A DNA stretch of 64,000 bases from an uncultured Coriobacteriaceae bacterium (GTDB lineage: Bacteria > Actinomycetota > Coriobacteriia > Coriobacteriales > Atopobiaceae). Below, piece by piece: positions 49,379 to 59,072 of the stretch. Under the pieces are notes generated by a model, which worked only from the letters and a program-made list of their open reading frames with translations, did not search any database and was not told where the DNA came from. How positions within the stretch are numbered: the first letter of the stretch is position 1; every line of letters starts with the position of its first letter. A program made the translations under genes and the position numbers. The stretch covers positions 62,001 through 126,000 of the forward strand of contig CADBYM010000001.1 in the NCBI GenBank assembly GCA_902798915.1, given 5' to 3'.

Positions 49379-50560
49379 ATGCGCTTTGTTCACACTGCGG
49401 ATTTGCACTTGGGGCGCAAGCTCGCACAAATGTCGTTGGAGCGCGACTGCGAGCACGTGTTGTCGCAGCTCAAGGACCTCGTCGTGCGGTCGGGTGCGCA
49501 GGCGCTCGTCGTGGCGGGCGACATCTACGACAGCCCGAACCCGGCGGAGGTCGCCGTGCGTCTCTGGGACCGCTTCATCACGGGGATGGCCGATGCGGGC
49601 ATCCCCATCCTGGCGGTGAGCGGCAACCACGACTCTGGTGCGCGCCTGGCCGTCGGGTCCGATCTCATTGCCCGTGCGGGCATCCACATCGCCGGCGAGC
49701 TGCGGGGCGAGATCGAGCCCGTCGTGGTGGACGGCGTCAACTTCTGGCTGCTGCCGTTCATGCGTCCTGCTGACGTACGTGCTTGGGCAACCGTGCAGCA
49801 GTTCGACGCCGGCTCCGTCATCAACTACGATACCGCGCTGCGGCTCGTCTGCGACCACATCCGCTCGCTTCCCGCCTTTGGGGAGCGTCCCAACGTGTGC
49901 GTGGCGCACCAGTTCGTGACCAACTCCGGTGCCAAGCCAGAGCGCAGCGATTCCGAGCAGTTCTCACTCGGTACGCTCGACAACGTCGACTGTTGCGAGT
50001 TCGAGGGATTCGACTACGTTGCGCTCGGGCACGTTCACGGGCCGCAGCATGTGGGGGCAGACGTGATCCGCTACGCCGGAAGCCCGCTCAGGCTCTCTGC
50101 GTCGGAGATTCGCCAACAGAAGTCCTTCACGGTGGTGGGCATCAAGCGCGTGGGGGAAGAGACACGCGTCAAGTATCGCCTCGTCCCCGTCGAACCGTTG
50201 CGGGAGTTCAGAGAAGAGCGGGGAACCGTGGACGAGCTCATCGCGCGAGCGAGCCAGGAAGGAGAGGAGCGGCACGAGGACTTCGTGCACGCCATCGTCA
50301 CTGAGGACGATCCCGTGGACGTCGTCGCGCGTCTTCGTCGCGTGTGGCCCAATTTGGAGCAGGTCGTCTTCGACAACGCCGTCACGCGGGCGGCGGGGGC
50401 GGAGCAGCTCTCTGACGAGATTGACCTCCAGAAGGACATGCGGGACCTATTCCACGAGTTCTTCCTCGCCCAGACCGACAAACCGCTTGAGGAGGACGAG
50501 GCTAAGCTCGTGGACGACGCGTTGGACAAGGTGCTCCTGGGAAGAGGTGATGAGGCATGA
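49379..50560 (+). CDS. sbcD: DNA exonuclease subunit SbcD (Mre11-type)
   Basis: Nuclease subunit of the SbcCD complex, which opens hairpins and trims DNA ends. The 393-residue protein has the calcineurin-like phosphoesterase motifs: FVHTADLHLGRK, VVAGDIYDS, SGNHDSGAR, VAHQFV and LGHVHGPQHV, which bind the two Mn ions. The start MRFVHTAD at ATG 49379 matches the family start; a longer in-frame version would add 19 odd residues. It overlaps sbcC by four bases (ATGA). The long palindromes just upstream are the type of structure this complex attacks. Confidence 0.95.
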   Translation: MRFVHTADLHLGRKLAQMSLERDCEHVLSQLKDLVVRSGAQALVVAGDIYDSPNPAEVAVRLWDRFITGMADAGIPILAVSGNHDSGARLAVGSDLIARAGIHIAGELRGEIEPVVVDGVNFWLLPFMRPADVRAWATVQQFDAGSVINYDTALRLVCDHIRSLPAFGERPNVCVAHQFVTNSGAKPERSDSEQFSLGTLDNVDCCEFEGFDYVALGHVHGPQHVGADVIRYAGSPLRLSASEIRQQKSFTVVGIKRVGEETRVKYRLVPVEPLREFREERGTVDELIARASQEGEERHEDFVHAIVTEDDPVDVVARLRRVWPNLEQVVFDNAVTRAAGAEQLSDEIDLQKDMRDLFHEFFLAQTDKPLEEDEAKLVDDALDKVLLGRGDEA

Positions 50561-53382
50561 GGCCGCTCAGGCTCTTGATGCAGGCGTTCGGACCCTATGC
50601 GGGGACGGTGGACATCGACTTCTCAAAATTCGGTAGCCATGGGCTGTACCTCATCTATGGGGATACCGGCTCGGGCAAGACGATGCTCTTTGACGCCATC
50701 GCCTTCGCGCTCTTTGGCGAGTCCTCCGGCGGTCGAGACGTGCGCACCTTGCGCTCCGACTTTGCCGATGCGCAGACGCCCACCGAGGTCATGCTCTCCT
50801 TCGAGCATGCGGGACGTACCTACACCATCGTCCGTAGGCCCCAGCAAGACCTCGCGCGACGGCGTGGCGGTGACGAAGAGGCGCCGTCGCTGGTGACGAG
50901 ACCGGCAACCGCAGAACTCAAACGGGGTGACGCAACGCTTGCGAGCAGCACGCGTCAGGTCAACCAGCACATCATCGACTTGCTCGGGCTGAGCTATGGC
51001 CAGTTCCGGCAGGTGACCATGATTGCCCAGGGCGCCTTCAGGGACTTGCTTTGTGCCGATCCCGGTGAGCGCGAGGTGGTGCTGCGCAAGATCTTTGGCA
51101 CCGAGGAACTGGATCGCTTCGCGGCAGAACTTACCCAGAACGCACGGGATGCCAACGAGGCGCTCGACCTTGCGCAGGGTGGCTTTGCGGACTGCATCGC
51201 CCGACTGGATCGCGGCATCATGGAAGTGCACGATCCCGTGCAGCGTGTGCTGAGCAAGCCAAGCCCCGCGCTGGCGGCCGGGGAGTGCATAGACGCGGCC
51301 GAGCGCCTCGTTCACCGACAGCGTGAGGAGGTGCGTGAGGCCGAGGGCGCGCGTGAGCGGGCGCGCACAGAGACCGATGAGGCGCGCAGCCGTTTGCGGC
51401 ATGCCCAGGAAGCGGTAGCGGCGTTGGAGGCGACTGAGGATGCGAAGCGCAAGTTGGCGCGCGCCAATGCCCATGTTGCCGTCTATCACAAGGCATTGGA
51501 GGATGCGAGCACGGATTACGAGGCGCGCCATCGGGCGCTGCTCTCGCGTGAGGACGAGCTGAGCAGGGCGTTGCCGCGCTACGACGAGCTTGAGTCGAGA
51601 CGCGCAGCGCTCGAGGAGGCGAGCCAAAAGAGCGCGCAGCTCGTGGAGCAGCGCACGGAGCGCGAAGGGGAACGGGCCCGCCTGGAGACTGCGGTCGCGC
51701 AGGCGCGCGTGGAACTGTCGGTCGTGCAGGGTGTGGCAGGGCAGCTGGAGCGCGCCAAGGCGGAGTGCGAAGAGACCTCACGCAAGGTATTGCAGGCACA
51801 GGAGACGGCCGACGCGCTGGCGGCCCTTTCGCGCGACCGTGCGGCTTTGACATGCCAGGCAGGTGAGGTGGAGCGAGCCCAACGCGACGTGCGAGAGGCG
51901 CGTCACGAGGCAGACGTGCTGTTCGACGCGCTCGTCGCAGACGATGCCGCCTTTGTGGCCTCCTCGCTGGTGGAGGGAGAGCCGTGTCCGGTATGCGGTT
52001 CCCTCGAGCATCCTGCGCCGGCGCTGCCATCTGATGTCGCGCCCGATCGCAGCTCCTTTGTGGAGGCGCGCGAACGGCGTGACGCCGCGATGGAGCGGCT
52101 TAACGCAACCCAAGACGCATATCTCACGGCCAAGGCGGCAATCGAGGAGCGCTCACGCTCGGTGCTTGCTGCGGTGCGCGCGTTGGCGGTATCGCTGCCA
52201 TCGGCTGACGAGTCTGACGACGAGGCAACCGAGCGGCTTGCCATGGGCGAGGTGGCCAAGCTCAGGCAGTGCCTGCGAGACCTAGCGGCCGAGCAGGGCG
52301 AACGCGCTCGTGCGCTTGAGGCAAAGCTCGCGGAACTCGAGGCGCTGCAGGCCCAGCTGAACAAGGACGAGTACGAGCTTGCCGCAGTGCGCTCCGAGCT
52401 CGCCGAACTCGCCGCCGCCTGCGAGGTTGCCAAGGCTGACGTCGCCTCTGCCCAAGCCCGTGCGGACGAGGTTGCCGCGAGCCTGCCCCTCTCATCGCGT
52501 TCAGAGGCTCGGCGTGCGCTCGAGCAGGTCGTCAAACAGCGCAAGGAGGCCGAGACCGAGCTCGCCTCCGCGCGCTCCGCGCTCGAGGGTGCCCAACGCG
52601 ACCAGGCGTCGGCGACTTCGGTGCTTGCGGAGCGGCGCGCGCGTCTAGAGGAGCTCGGCGTCGCGGAGGGCGATGAGGTCAAGGGCGTCAGCAAGCAGAA
52701 GAAGGACCTCTTGGTGGCCCAGACCGCCGAGCAGGCAGCCGACAAGGCGGTGCGCTCCACGGAGGCGCGCGTCTCCCTCAATGAGCGTACGCTGGAGGAG
52801 ATGCGCTCGATTGCGGCCAGGCTTCCCGGCTTGGAGCGCGCCGTGCAGGCGGCGGACCGCGTTTCTCGCGTCGCCCGCGGCAAGGTCGGCAATCGCATCT
52901 CCTTCGAGCGCTATGTGCTGGGGTTCTACTTCGACCAGATCGTCATCTGTGCAAATCGACGTCTCTCGGTGATGTCGAGCGGTCATTATCAGCTGGTGCG
53001 CAACAGCGAGGGGGAGAGCCGCGGCAAGGGCGGTCTCTCGCTCGACGTGGTGGACTATGCCACGGGGAAGCGCAGACCGGTCTCGTCGCTTTCGGGTGGG
53101 GAGACCTTCGAGGCGTCGCTCTCGCTCGCCTTGGGGCTCTCGGACTACGCGCAGCAGCGCGCTGGTGGCATTCATCTGGACACGGTGTTCATCGACGAGG
53201 GATTCGGCTCGCTCGACCCGGACTCATTGGAGCAGGTCATGCGCGTGCTCTCCGAACTCGCGTCGGGCGATTGCCTGGTGGCCATCATCAGCCACGTGGA
53301 GGAGTTGGAGAAGCGCATCGAGCAGCGTATCGAGGTTCAGGCGAGCAACGAGGGCAGCAGCGTCCGCGTGGTTGCAGGATAG
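50557..53382 (+). CDS. sbcC: DNA exonuclease subunit SbcC (Rad50-type ATPase)
   Basis: SMC-like ATPase partner of SbcD, 941 residues. Walker A is GDTGSGKT (35-42). Two long coiled-coil arms rich in Glu, Ala and Arg flank a zinc-hook CPVC (477-480). The C-terminal head has FERYVLGFYFDQI, the signature LSGGETFEASLSLALGLSD and Walker B TVFIDEGFGSLD. Length and order match actinobacterial SbcC. It is co-transcribed with sbcD (4-base overlap). A convergent terminator follows at 53395. Confidence 0.95.
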   Translation: MRPLRLLMQAFGPYAGTVDIDFSKFGSHGLYLIYGDTGSGKTMLFDAIAFALFGESSGGRDVRTLRSDFADAQTPTEVMLSFEHAGRTYTIVRRPQQDLARRRGGDEEAPSLVTRPATAELKRGDATLASSTRQVNQHIIDLLGLSYGQFRQVTMIAQGAFRDLLCADPGEREVVLRKIFGTEELDRFAAELTQNARDANEALDLAQGGFADCIARLDRGIMEVHDPVQRVLSKPSPALAAGECIDAAERLVHRQREEVREAEGARERARTETDEARSRLRHAQEAVAALEATEDAKRKLARANAHVAVYHKALEDASTDYEARHRALLSREDELSRALPRYDELESRRAALEEASQKSAQLVEQRTEREGERARLETAVAQARVELSVVQGVAGQLERAKAECEETSRKVLQAQETADALAALSRDRAALTCQAGEVERAQRDVREARHEADVLFDALVADDAAFVASSLVEGEPCPVCGSLEHPAPALPSDVAPDRSSFVEARERRDAAMERLNATQDAYLTAKAAIEERSRSVLAAVRALAVSLPSADESDDEATERLAMGEVAKLRQCLRDLAAEQGERARALEAKLAELEALQAQLNKDEYELAAVRSELAELAAACEVAKADVASAQARADEVAASLPLSSRSEARRALEQVVKQRKEAETELASARSALEGAQRDQASATSVLAERRARLEELGVAEGDEVKGVSKQKKDLLVAQTAEQAADKAVRSTEARVSLNERTLEEMRSIAARLPGLERAVQAADRVSRVARGKVGNRISFERYVLGFYFDQIVICANRRLSVMSSGHYQLVRNSEGESRGKGGLSLDVVDYATGKRRPVSSLSGGETFEASLSLALGLSDYAQQRAGGIHLDTVFIDEGFGSLDPDSLEQVMRVLSELASGDCLVAIISHVEELEKRIEQRIEVQASNEGSSVRVVAG

Positions 53383-53394
53383 GGAGACATCGGA

Positions 53395-53430
53395 CGATGG
53401 CCCAGGAGGGGCAACCCCCTTGAGCCATCG
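53395..53430. terminator. convergent hairpin between sbcC and the macro-domain gene
   Basis: CGATGGC (53395-53401) pairs with GCCATCG (53424-53430), with an inner GGGG/CCCC stem around CAA. It sits between convergent genes. Confidence 0.6.
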
Positions 53431-53435
53431 CTGCC

Positions 53436-54485
53436 TTATCCGAGCAGCGGCTGGTCGTATGCGTACAGCGCGAGGTTAATCTCGTAGATGTCGTAGATTC
53501 CGCGCTCGATGAAGTACTCGACGATGACGTCACGCGCGTCTGCCGTCGTGAGGGCGAACCCCGCGCGCTCGAGCAGCAGGCGCGTGTCGACGAGCGAGAG
53601 GCGCAGCGCGACCGCGAGGGCGAGCACGGTGTGCTTCTTTGGCCGGTACTTCGGATTGTTGCGAATCTTCGAGAAGTGCTGCCGACTCATATTGGCGCGC
53701 TTGTACACGTCGCTGTCCTTGAGGCCGCGCTGGTCGATCATGGTGAGCAGGGTCTGAGAGAAGCCTGCGTCTACCCTTTGGAGGAGCTTGTCGAGCGAGA
53801 AGTGCATGCGTCCGCGTGGTGCGCCTGCCGATTGCGCCTGCGGCGCCTGCGCGGAGTCGGCGAGCGGCGCGTTGGCGTAAGGCGCGCTGGTGCGACCGAC
53901 GCTCGGCAACGACCCCTCCCACCGACTCCGCCGCCGGAACGGGCTGTGCTGAGCATACCAGTCGTTGATGAGCGCGGTGATGGGGCCGAATCGACCGCCC
54001 GCCGCGCGCATCGCGTCGACGTCAAAGAGCGTGAGGAAGACGTCCATCTCGTGGGCGTCATCGGCGAGAAAGGCGCGAATCTCGTCGATGGCCACGTCGA
54101 TGGCGGCTTCCTTCGGGTAGCCGTAGGTCCCGGACGATATGAGCGGGAGCGCGATGGACGCATCGCCGAGCTCATGCGCCAGCGAGAGGGCTGCGCGGTA
54201 GCAACGGCGCAGCGCAACTTCCTCGCCGTGGTCGCCGCCTTGCCAGATGGGACCCACCGCGTGGATCACGTGGCGGGCGGGCAGTGCGAAGGCCGGGGTC
54301 GCGACGGCTGAGCCCGTCTCGCAGTGGCCAATGCGCGCGCAGGCTGCCTCGAGGTCGGCGATGCCTGCTGCGGCAAAGATCGCCCCGCAGACGCCCCCGC
54401 CGCGTCGAAGCTGCTCGTTCGCGGCGTTGACGATGGCGTCCACATGCATGTGGGTGATGTCGTTGCGTACGATGGTAAACGGCAT
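53436..54485 (-). CDS. macro-domain protein with C-terminal helix-turn-helix-like region
   Basis: A 349-residue protein. Residues ~1-175 are a macro domain of the O-acetyl-ADP-ribose/ADP-ribosyl hydrolase type: DAIVNAANEQLRRGGGVCGAI, GSAVATPAFALPARHVIHAVGP and ALPLISSGTYGYP. A Pro/Ala/Ser-rich linker (~190-235) leads to a helical C-terminal module (SDVYKRANMSRQHFSKIRNN, KHTVLALAVALRLSLVDTRLLLERAGFAL), which resembles an XRE-like fold followed by a family-specific tail. ATG 54483-54485 has GAGGAG upstream. The combination may couple ADP-ribose removal to nucleic-acid or protein binding; it could be part of a toxin-antitoxin or stress response, but no ADP-ribosyltransferase gene is adjacent. 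Confidence 0.82.
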   Translation of the reverse strand: MPFTIVRNDITHMHVDAIVNAANEQLRRGGGVCGAIFAAAGIADLEAACARIGHCETGSAVATPAFALPARHVIHAVGPIWQGGDHGEEVALRRCYRAALSLAHELGDASIALPLISSGTYGYPKEAAIDVAIDEIRAFLADDAHEMDVFLTLFDVDAMRAAGGRFGPITALINDWYAQHSPFRRRSRWEGSLPSVGRTSAPYANAPLADSAQAPQAQSAGAPRGRMHFSLDKLLQRVDAGFSQTLLTMIDQRGLKDSDVYKRANMSRQHFSKIRNNPKYRPKKHTVLALAVALRLSLVDTRLLLERAGFALTTADARDVIVEYFIERGIYDIYEINLALYAYDQPLLG

Positions 54486-54722
54486 GGCGACTCCTCGAAC
54501 TGCTGCGTCCTTCGTGGGAATCGTAGCACTTCCGCTGGTTACATGGCTGTGGTGTCGCAGGTGGCGCGGGCCCTCCACCGTGGGTGGACACGAATGACGA
54601 CGGGATGTCCGGATTGGCCGACGACGAACTACACGCGCAAGCTTCTGTCGCTTCGTTACCGGTGGGTTTCCTTGCTGAGCGACACATGTCATTCGTGCTA
54701 TATTCTCATGAGCGATACAAAC
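54486..54722. other. divergent intergenic region upstream of the trp leader
   Basis: No gene was found between the macro-domain gene and the trp leader. TATATT at 54699-54704 is a possible -10 element for the trp operon, without a clear -35 partner. Confidence 0.4.
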
Positions 54723-54999
54723 CGATGAGGCGGAAGGTAGACGTCGCACGCGCGAGGAGCGAGCCCGGGACGGTGCGAGCCGGGACGAGATGCGGGGCGT
54801 TGATTGGGCCGCCGAGGGCGCACCGAACGGCAGAAGGGTCTTGCCCAGTAGGCTGCGACGCATGGCACACGTCACGTGCCGGGGGTGTGTTGGCACCCTG
54901 CAAAGTGCGTGGGCGCACGCCCGCGAACCAAGGTGGCACCGCGAGCCTCAGGCCCGTCCTTGGATGCATTGGCGTCTGGGACGGGCCTTCTCTGTGCCT
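54723..54999 (+). promoter_or_regulatory. tryptophan T-box leader (tRNA-sensing riboswitch)
   Basis: The leader holds the highly conserved T-box sequence AACCAAGGTGGCACCGCG (54926-54942), followed by a terminator stem. Upstream, GCGAGCCCGGGACGGTGCG (54760-54780 region) resembles the upper Stem I with its GGTG motif, and AGTAGG (about 54849) resembles the segment after Stem I. A TGG triplet at 54805-54807 is a candidate specifier codon for tRNA-Trp, but I cannot prove the fold. Uncharged tRNA-Trp would stabilise the antiterminator and switch on trpEGDCFBA. Confidence 0.87.
54950..54990 (+). terminator. T-box-controlled intrinsic terminator
   Basis: AGGCCCGTCC (54950-54959) pairs perfectly with GGACGGGCCT (54979-54988), followed by TTCTCT. 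The 5' side follows the T-box sequence directly, the expected arrangement for transcription attenuation. Confidence 0.85.
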
Positions 55000-55022
55000 G
55001 TCCACCGAGAAGGGAGTTGCGG

Positions 55023-56519
55023 ATGGTTCCCAGCTTGGAAGAGGTGCGTGCGCTTCTCGACGAGGGGTATCGCCGCGTGCCCGTTGCGCGCGAGCTGTAT
55101 GCCGACGGCTTCACGACCATCGAAGTGCTGCGCGCCTTGCGGCAGGCGAGCAACCACGTGTTCCTGCTCGAGAGTGCGGAGGCGGACCAGCGATGGGGGC
55201 GGTATTCGTTCCTCGGCTACGACCCCAGTATGGAGATCACGTGCCTGGACGGCGAGCTTACGGTGCGCACGGGCGTGGGCACGGGAGACCGCCACGTCGA
55301 GACGCGCCACGTGGAGCATCCTGGCCCTTACCTGCGCGAAGTCATAGCGGCTCATCGCTCGCCGCAGCTGGAGGGGTTGCCGCCCTTTGCGGGGGGACTC
55401 GTGGGCTACTTCGCCTACGACTACCTCAAGTATGCGGAGCCATGCCTGCGCCGCGAGGGTCTGGGTCACGAGGACTTCCTGGATATGGATCTGATGCTCT
55501 TCGACAAGGTCGTGGCGTTTGACTCATATCGCCAGCGCGTCATTCTCATCTGTGGTGTGGCTCCGCAGTGTGCGGATGACGTGGAGGAGGCGTATGCCGA
55601 GGCGTTGAACACGCTCGACGAGATGGAGCGGCTGCTCCGCATGGGAGAGCGACGCCAGTTCGAGCCGCTTCGCCTTCTGCGCGACCTCGAGCCGCGCTTC
55701 TCGCGTGACGAGTTCTGTGGCATGGTGCGCAAGGCGCAGCACCACATCCGCGAGGGAGACATCTTTCAGGTGGTGCTCTCCGACCCGCTCACGGCACCCG
55801 CGCGGGGAAGCCTCTTTGACGCCTACCGCGTGCTGCGGTGCACGAACCCATCGCCCTACATGTTCTACTTCACGAGCGATGACGTCGAGATTGCCGGCGC
55901 AAGCCCCGAGACGCTCGTCAAGCTTACGGACGGTCGCCTGTACACCTATCCGCTGGCCGGCACCCGTCCGCGAGGGGAGACGCAGGCGGTTGACGAGGCC
56001 CTTGAGACCGAGCTCTTGGCCGACGAGAAGGAGCTGGCAGAGCACAACATGCTCGTGGACCTCGGGCGCAACGACCTTGGCAGAATCGCGCAGCTTGGAA
56101 CGGTTGAGGTGGAGCGCTACCAGGAGGTGCTGAGGTTCTCTCATGTGATGCACATCGGCTCCACGGTGGCCGCGACCATTGACGAGCGCTACGACGCAGT
56201 GGATGCCGTGGACTCCATCCTGCCTGCCGGAACGCTCTCGGGCGCTCCAAAGCTGCGGGCATGCCAGATCATCCAGAGTCTGGAGGGGTCGAAACGCGGA
56301 ATCTACGGTGGGGCAATTGGTTACCTGGACTTCGCGGGCAACCTCGACACCTGCATCGGCATCCGGCTTGCCTACCAAAAGAACGGCGTGGTGTGCGTGC
56401 AGTCTGGCGCAGGCATCGTCATGGACTCAGTTCCCGAGAAGGAGTTCGACGAGTGCCAGAACAAGGCACGTGCCGTGGTCTCGGCACTGCGTGAGGCGGA
56501 AGGAGGTCTGGACGCATGA
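55023..56519 (+). CDS. trpE: anthranilate synthase component I
   Basis: Catalyses chorismate plus ammonia to anthranilate, the first step of tryptophan synthesis. 498 residues. The N-terminal part has FLLESAEADQRWGRYSFLG, whose LLES motif contributes to tryptophan feedback binding. The catalytic part has IREGDIFQVVLS, NPSPYMFYF, GASPETLVKL, PLAGTRPRGE, LADEKELAEHNMLVDLGRND and GTLSGAPKL. GGGAG precedes ATG 55023, 33 bases after the T-box terminator. It overlaps trpG by four bases. Confidence 0.97.
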   Translation: MVPSLEEVRALLDEGYRRVPVARELYADGFTTIEVLRALRQASNHVFLLESAEADQRWGRYSFLGYDPSMEITCLDGELTVRTGVGTGDRHVETRHVEHPGPYLREVIAAHRSPQLEGLPPFAGGLVGYFAYDYLKYAEPCLRREGLGHEDFLDMDLMLFDKVVAFDSYRQRVILICGVAPQCADDVEEAYAEALNTLDEMERLLRMGERRQFEPLRLLRDLEPRFSRDEFCGMVRKAQHHIREGDIFQVVLSDPLTAPARGSLFDAYRVLRCTNPSPYMFYFTSDDVEIAGASPETLVKLTDGRLYTYPLAGTRPRGETQAVDEALETELLADEKELAEHNMLVDLGRNDLGRIAQLGTVEVERYQEVLRFSHVMHIGSTVAATIDERYDAVDAVDSILPAGTLSGAPKLRACQIIQSLEGSKRGIYGGAIGYLDFAGNLDTCIGIRLAYQKNGVVCVQSGAGIVMDSVPEKEFDECQNKARAVVSALREAEGGLDA

Positions 56520-57100
56520 TCGTGCTCGTGGACAACTACGACAGCTTCTCGTACAACCTGTATCAACTCTTGGGCTCAGTGGGGGCTGAGGTCGAGGTCG
56601 TGCGCAACGATGCGTTGAGCGTCGCCGAGCTGGCTGCGATGGAGCTAGAGGGCATCGTGCTCTCTCCGGGGCCGGGCCGTCCTGCCGAGGCGGGCATCTG
56701 CGAGGACGTGGTGCGCGAGCTTTCGGGGAGGATTCCCATTCTCGGCGTGTGCTTGGGCCACCAAGCCATCTGCGAGGCGTTCGGCGGGCGCGTTACGTAT
56801 GCGCCGCAGATCATGCACGGCAAGTCCTCATTCGCCATCGTAGACCGGACCTGTCCGCTCTTCGCCACGTTGGAACCCATCGTGCAGGTGGGACGCTACC
56901 ATTCGCTGGCTGCGGATGTGGCGACGCTGCCAGTCTGCCTCAAGGTGACGGCACGCACCGCAGCGGGCGAGGTGATGGCGGTAAGCCATGTGGCGCACCC
57001 CACCTTTGGGGTGCAGTTCCATCCCGAGTCCATTCTCACGCCTGACGGCCGCGCTATGGTTGCCGGGTTCATGGGGGTCATCGCCGGTTGGCGCCGGTGA
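56516..57100 (+). CDS. trpG: anthranilate synthase component II (glutamine amidotransferase)
   Basis: Class I glutaminase that supplies ammonia to TrpE. 194 residues. [20 protein letters not shown], the catalytic Cys 79 in GVCLGHQ, and FHPES with the His/Glu pair are all present. Translationally coupled to trpE through ATGA. It is free-standing, not fused to trpD. Because PabA and TrpG are interchangeable in some bacteria, it may also serve folate synthesis; no pab gene is near. Confidence 0.96.
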   Translation: MIVLVDNYDSFSYNLYQLLGSVGAEVEVVRNDALSVAELAAMELEGIVLSPGPGRPAEAGICEDVVRELSGRIPILGVCLGHQAICEAFGGRVTYAPQIMHGKSSFAIVDRTCPLFATLEPIVQVGRYHSLAADVATLPVCLKVTARTAAGEVMAVSHVAHPTFGVQFHPESILTPDGRAMVAGFMGVIAGWRR

Positions 57101-57209
57101 ACACGGTCCCCAGGGCATCACGAGGGGGTGGTTCCCTAGGCTCCGTGGGTGCCCACGGGTAGTTCTCGGACAATCCCTATCGTCTATCCATCTCAGAAGG
57201 GAGAATGCA
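57101..57209 (+). other. 109-base gap in the trp operon with a small stem
   Basis: CCGTGG/CCACGG (57143-57148 and 57153-57158) can form a short stem around 57150. This is the only sizeable gap between trp genes. No promoter hexamers stand out. Confidence 0.35.
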
Positions 57210-58232
57210 ATGATCAAGGAAGCCATCGAGAAGATCGTCATGAAGGAAGACCTCACGTACGACGAGGCCTATACCGTGATGCACGAGATCATGGAGGGCA
57301 AGACGTCGGCCACGCAGAACGCGGCCTTCTTGGCGGCGCTTTCGACGAAGAGCGCCAAGGCCGAGACCATCGACGAGATAAGCGGCTGCGCCGAGGCCAT
57401 GCGCGAACTCGCTACGCCGGTCGAGCATCCCGGCATGGACGTGCTGGAGATCGTGGGCACGGGCGGTGACCGCTCGAACACCTTCAACATCTCCACCACG
57501 GCCGCCCTCATCTGTGCGGCGGCGGGCGTCAAGGTCGCCAAGCACGGCAACCGTGCCGCGAGCTCGCAGTGTGGCACCGCCGACTGCCAGGAGGCGCTGG
57601 GCGTGCAGATCGCGCAAGACCCAGACGTGTGTCGTCGCTTGCTCGAGGAGGTGGGCATCTGCTTCCTCTTTGCCCAGAAGTACCATCCAGCGATGCGCTA
57701 CGTGGGGTCCATCCGACGCGAGCTTGGCATCCGGACGGTCTTCAACATCTTGGGGCCGCTCACCAATCCGGCCCGGCCGGCGTTCTACCTGCTTGGCGTC
57801 TACGACGAGTACCTCGTGGAGCCCATCGCCAAGGTCATGTGCGCGCTTGGCGTGAGGCGGGCGTTCGTGGTGTATGGTCAGGACCGCATGGACGAGGTGT
57901 CCCTCTCGGCCCCGACCACCGTCTGCGAGCTGCGCGACGGGTATTATCGTACGAGCGTCGTCACGCCGGAGGAGTTCGGCTTCGAACGCTGTCAGAAGTC
58001 CGACCTCCTCGGAGGGTCGCCCGAGGAGAACGCCGCGACGATTCGTGCCATCTTTGACGGGCGCGAGGCGGGTCCGAAGCGTGACGCCTCCGTGCTCAAC
58101 GCCGCCTTTGCGCTGGTCGCGGCCGGTGCGGCGCCGGACATTCAAACGGGCATCGAGCTTGCGCGCGAGCAAATAGAAAGCGGGCGGGCCACCGCGACGC
58201 TTGACGCCTTCGTTGAGGCGAGCAACCGGTAG
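57210..58232 (+). CDS. trpD: anthranilate phosphoribosyltransferase
   Basis: Transfers phosphoribose from PRPP to anthranilate. 340 residues. [17 protein letters not shown] is the PRPP-binding loop, and [28 protein letters not shown] and YGQDRMDE are family blocks. AAGGGAG lies ahead of ATG 57210; a longer in-frame opening through the trpG end lacks a site. Confidence 0.97.
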   Translation: MIKEAIEKIVMKEDLTYDEAYTVMHEIMEGKTSATQNAAFLAALSTKSAKAETIDEISGCAEAMRELATPVEHPGMDVLEIVGTGGDRSNTFNISTTAALICAAAGVKVAKHGNRAASSQCGTADCQEALGVQIAQDPDVCRRLLEEVGICFLFAQKYHPAMRYVGSIRRELGIRTVFNILGPLTNPARPAFYLLGVYDEYLVEPIAKVMCALGVRRAFVVYGQDRMDEVSLSAPTTVCELRDGYYRTSVVTPEEFGFERCQKSDLLGGSPEENAATIRAIFDGREAGPKRDASVLNAAFALVAAGAAPDIQTGIELAREQIESGRATATLDAFVEASNR

Positions 58233-58274
58233 GTCAGAAGGGCGACGAATCGGCCTTGTTCGAGGAGGGGTCAC

Positions 58275-59072
58275 GTGGGAACCATCCTGGATCGAATCGC
58301 GGCGCGCACGCGCGAAAGCTGTGCGCAGGCGCGTCGCCTTCGCTCGACGGCAGAGGTCGTGGAGCGTGCGCGTGCCTTGGCGGAGGAGGAGGGAACGTTC
58401 GCCTTCCCGTTCGAGCGGGCACTGCGCGCGTCGGGCATGAGCTTCATCTGCGAGTGCAAGAAGGCGTCGCCGTCGAAGGGTGTCATCGTCGAGGACTTCG
58501 ATGCCGTTGCCATCGCGCGTGCCTACGAGGAGGCCGGCGCTGCGGCGGTGAGCGTGCTTACGGAGCCGTTCTTCTTTGAGGGGAGCAAGCAGTACCTCGC
58601 TGATGTATCCTCTGCTGTGGGCATCCCCACGTTGCGCAAGGACTTCGTGGTGGACGAGCTGATGATCTATGAGGCGAAGGCCCTTGGCGCGAGCGCGGTG
58701 CTCCTCATCTGTGCGATTCTCGACGACGAGGAGCTGCGATGCTACGTGGCGCTCTGCCACGAGCTGGGTCTCTCGGCACTGGTGGAGGCGTACGAGCCTG
58801 ATGAGGTGCCCAGGGCTCTCGCGGCTGGCGCGCGCGTGGTGGGCGTCAACAACCGTGACCTGCGGACCTTCGAGGTGGACTTTGGACGCAGCATCGATTT
58901 GCGTCCGCTCGTTGGCCCAGACCGGGTCTTCGTGAGCGAGAGCGGCGTGGAGACAGCCGAGGACGTGGCGCGCCTTGCGGAGGCAGGAGTCGATGCGGTG
59001 CTCATCGGCGAGACGCTCATGCGCGCGCAGGACAAGCGCGCCGCGCTCGACGAGTTGAGGAGCAGGCTGTGA
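58275..59072 (+). CDS. trpC: indole-3-glycerol-phosphate synthase
   Basis: Closes the indole ring of the pathway intermediate (TIM barrel). 265 residues with ICECKKASPSKG, EGSKQYLADV, TLRKDFVVDE, VGVNNRDLRTF and SESGVETAEDV. The start is GTG 58275 after GAGGAGG. Its stop overlaps the trpF start (GTGA). Confidence 0.97.
   Translation: MGTILDRIAARTRESCAQARRLRSTAEVVERARALAEEEGTFAFPFERALRASGMSFICECKKASPSKGVIVEDFDAVAIARAYEEAGAAAVSVLTEPFFFEGSKQYLADVSSAVGIPTLRKDFVVDELMIYEAKALGASAVLLICAILDDEELRCYVALCHELGLSALVEAYEPDEVPRALAAGARVVGVNNRDLRTFEVDFGRSIDLRPLVGPDRVFVSESGVETAEDVARLAEAGVDAVLIGETLMRAQDKRAALDELRSRL

Noticed and set aside
57101-57209. Internal promoter or second attenuator in the trp operon
   Set aside because: Only a short stem is seen, with no hexamers or T-run.
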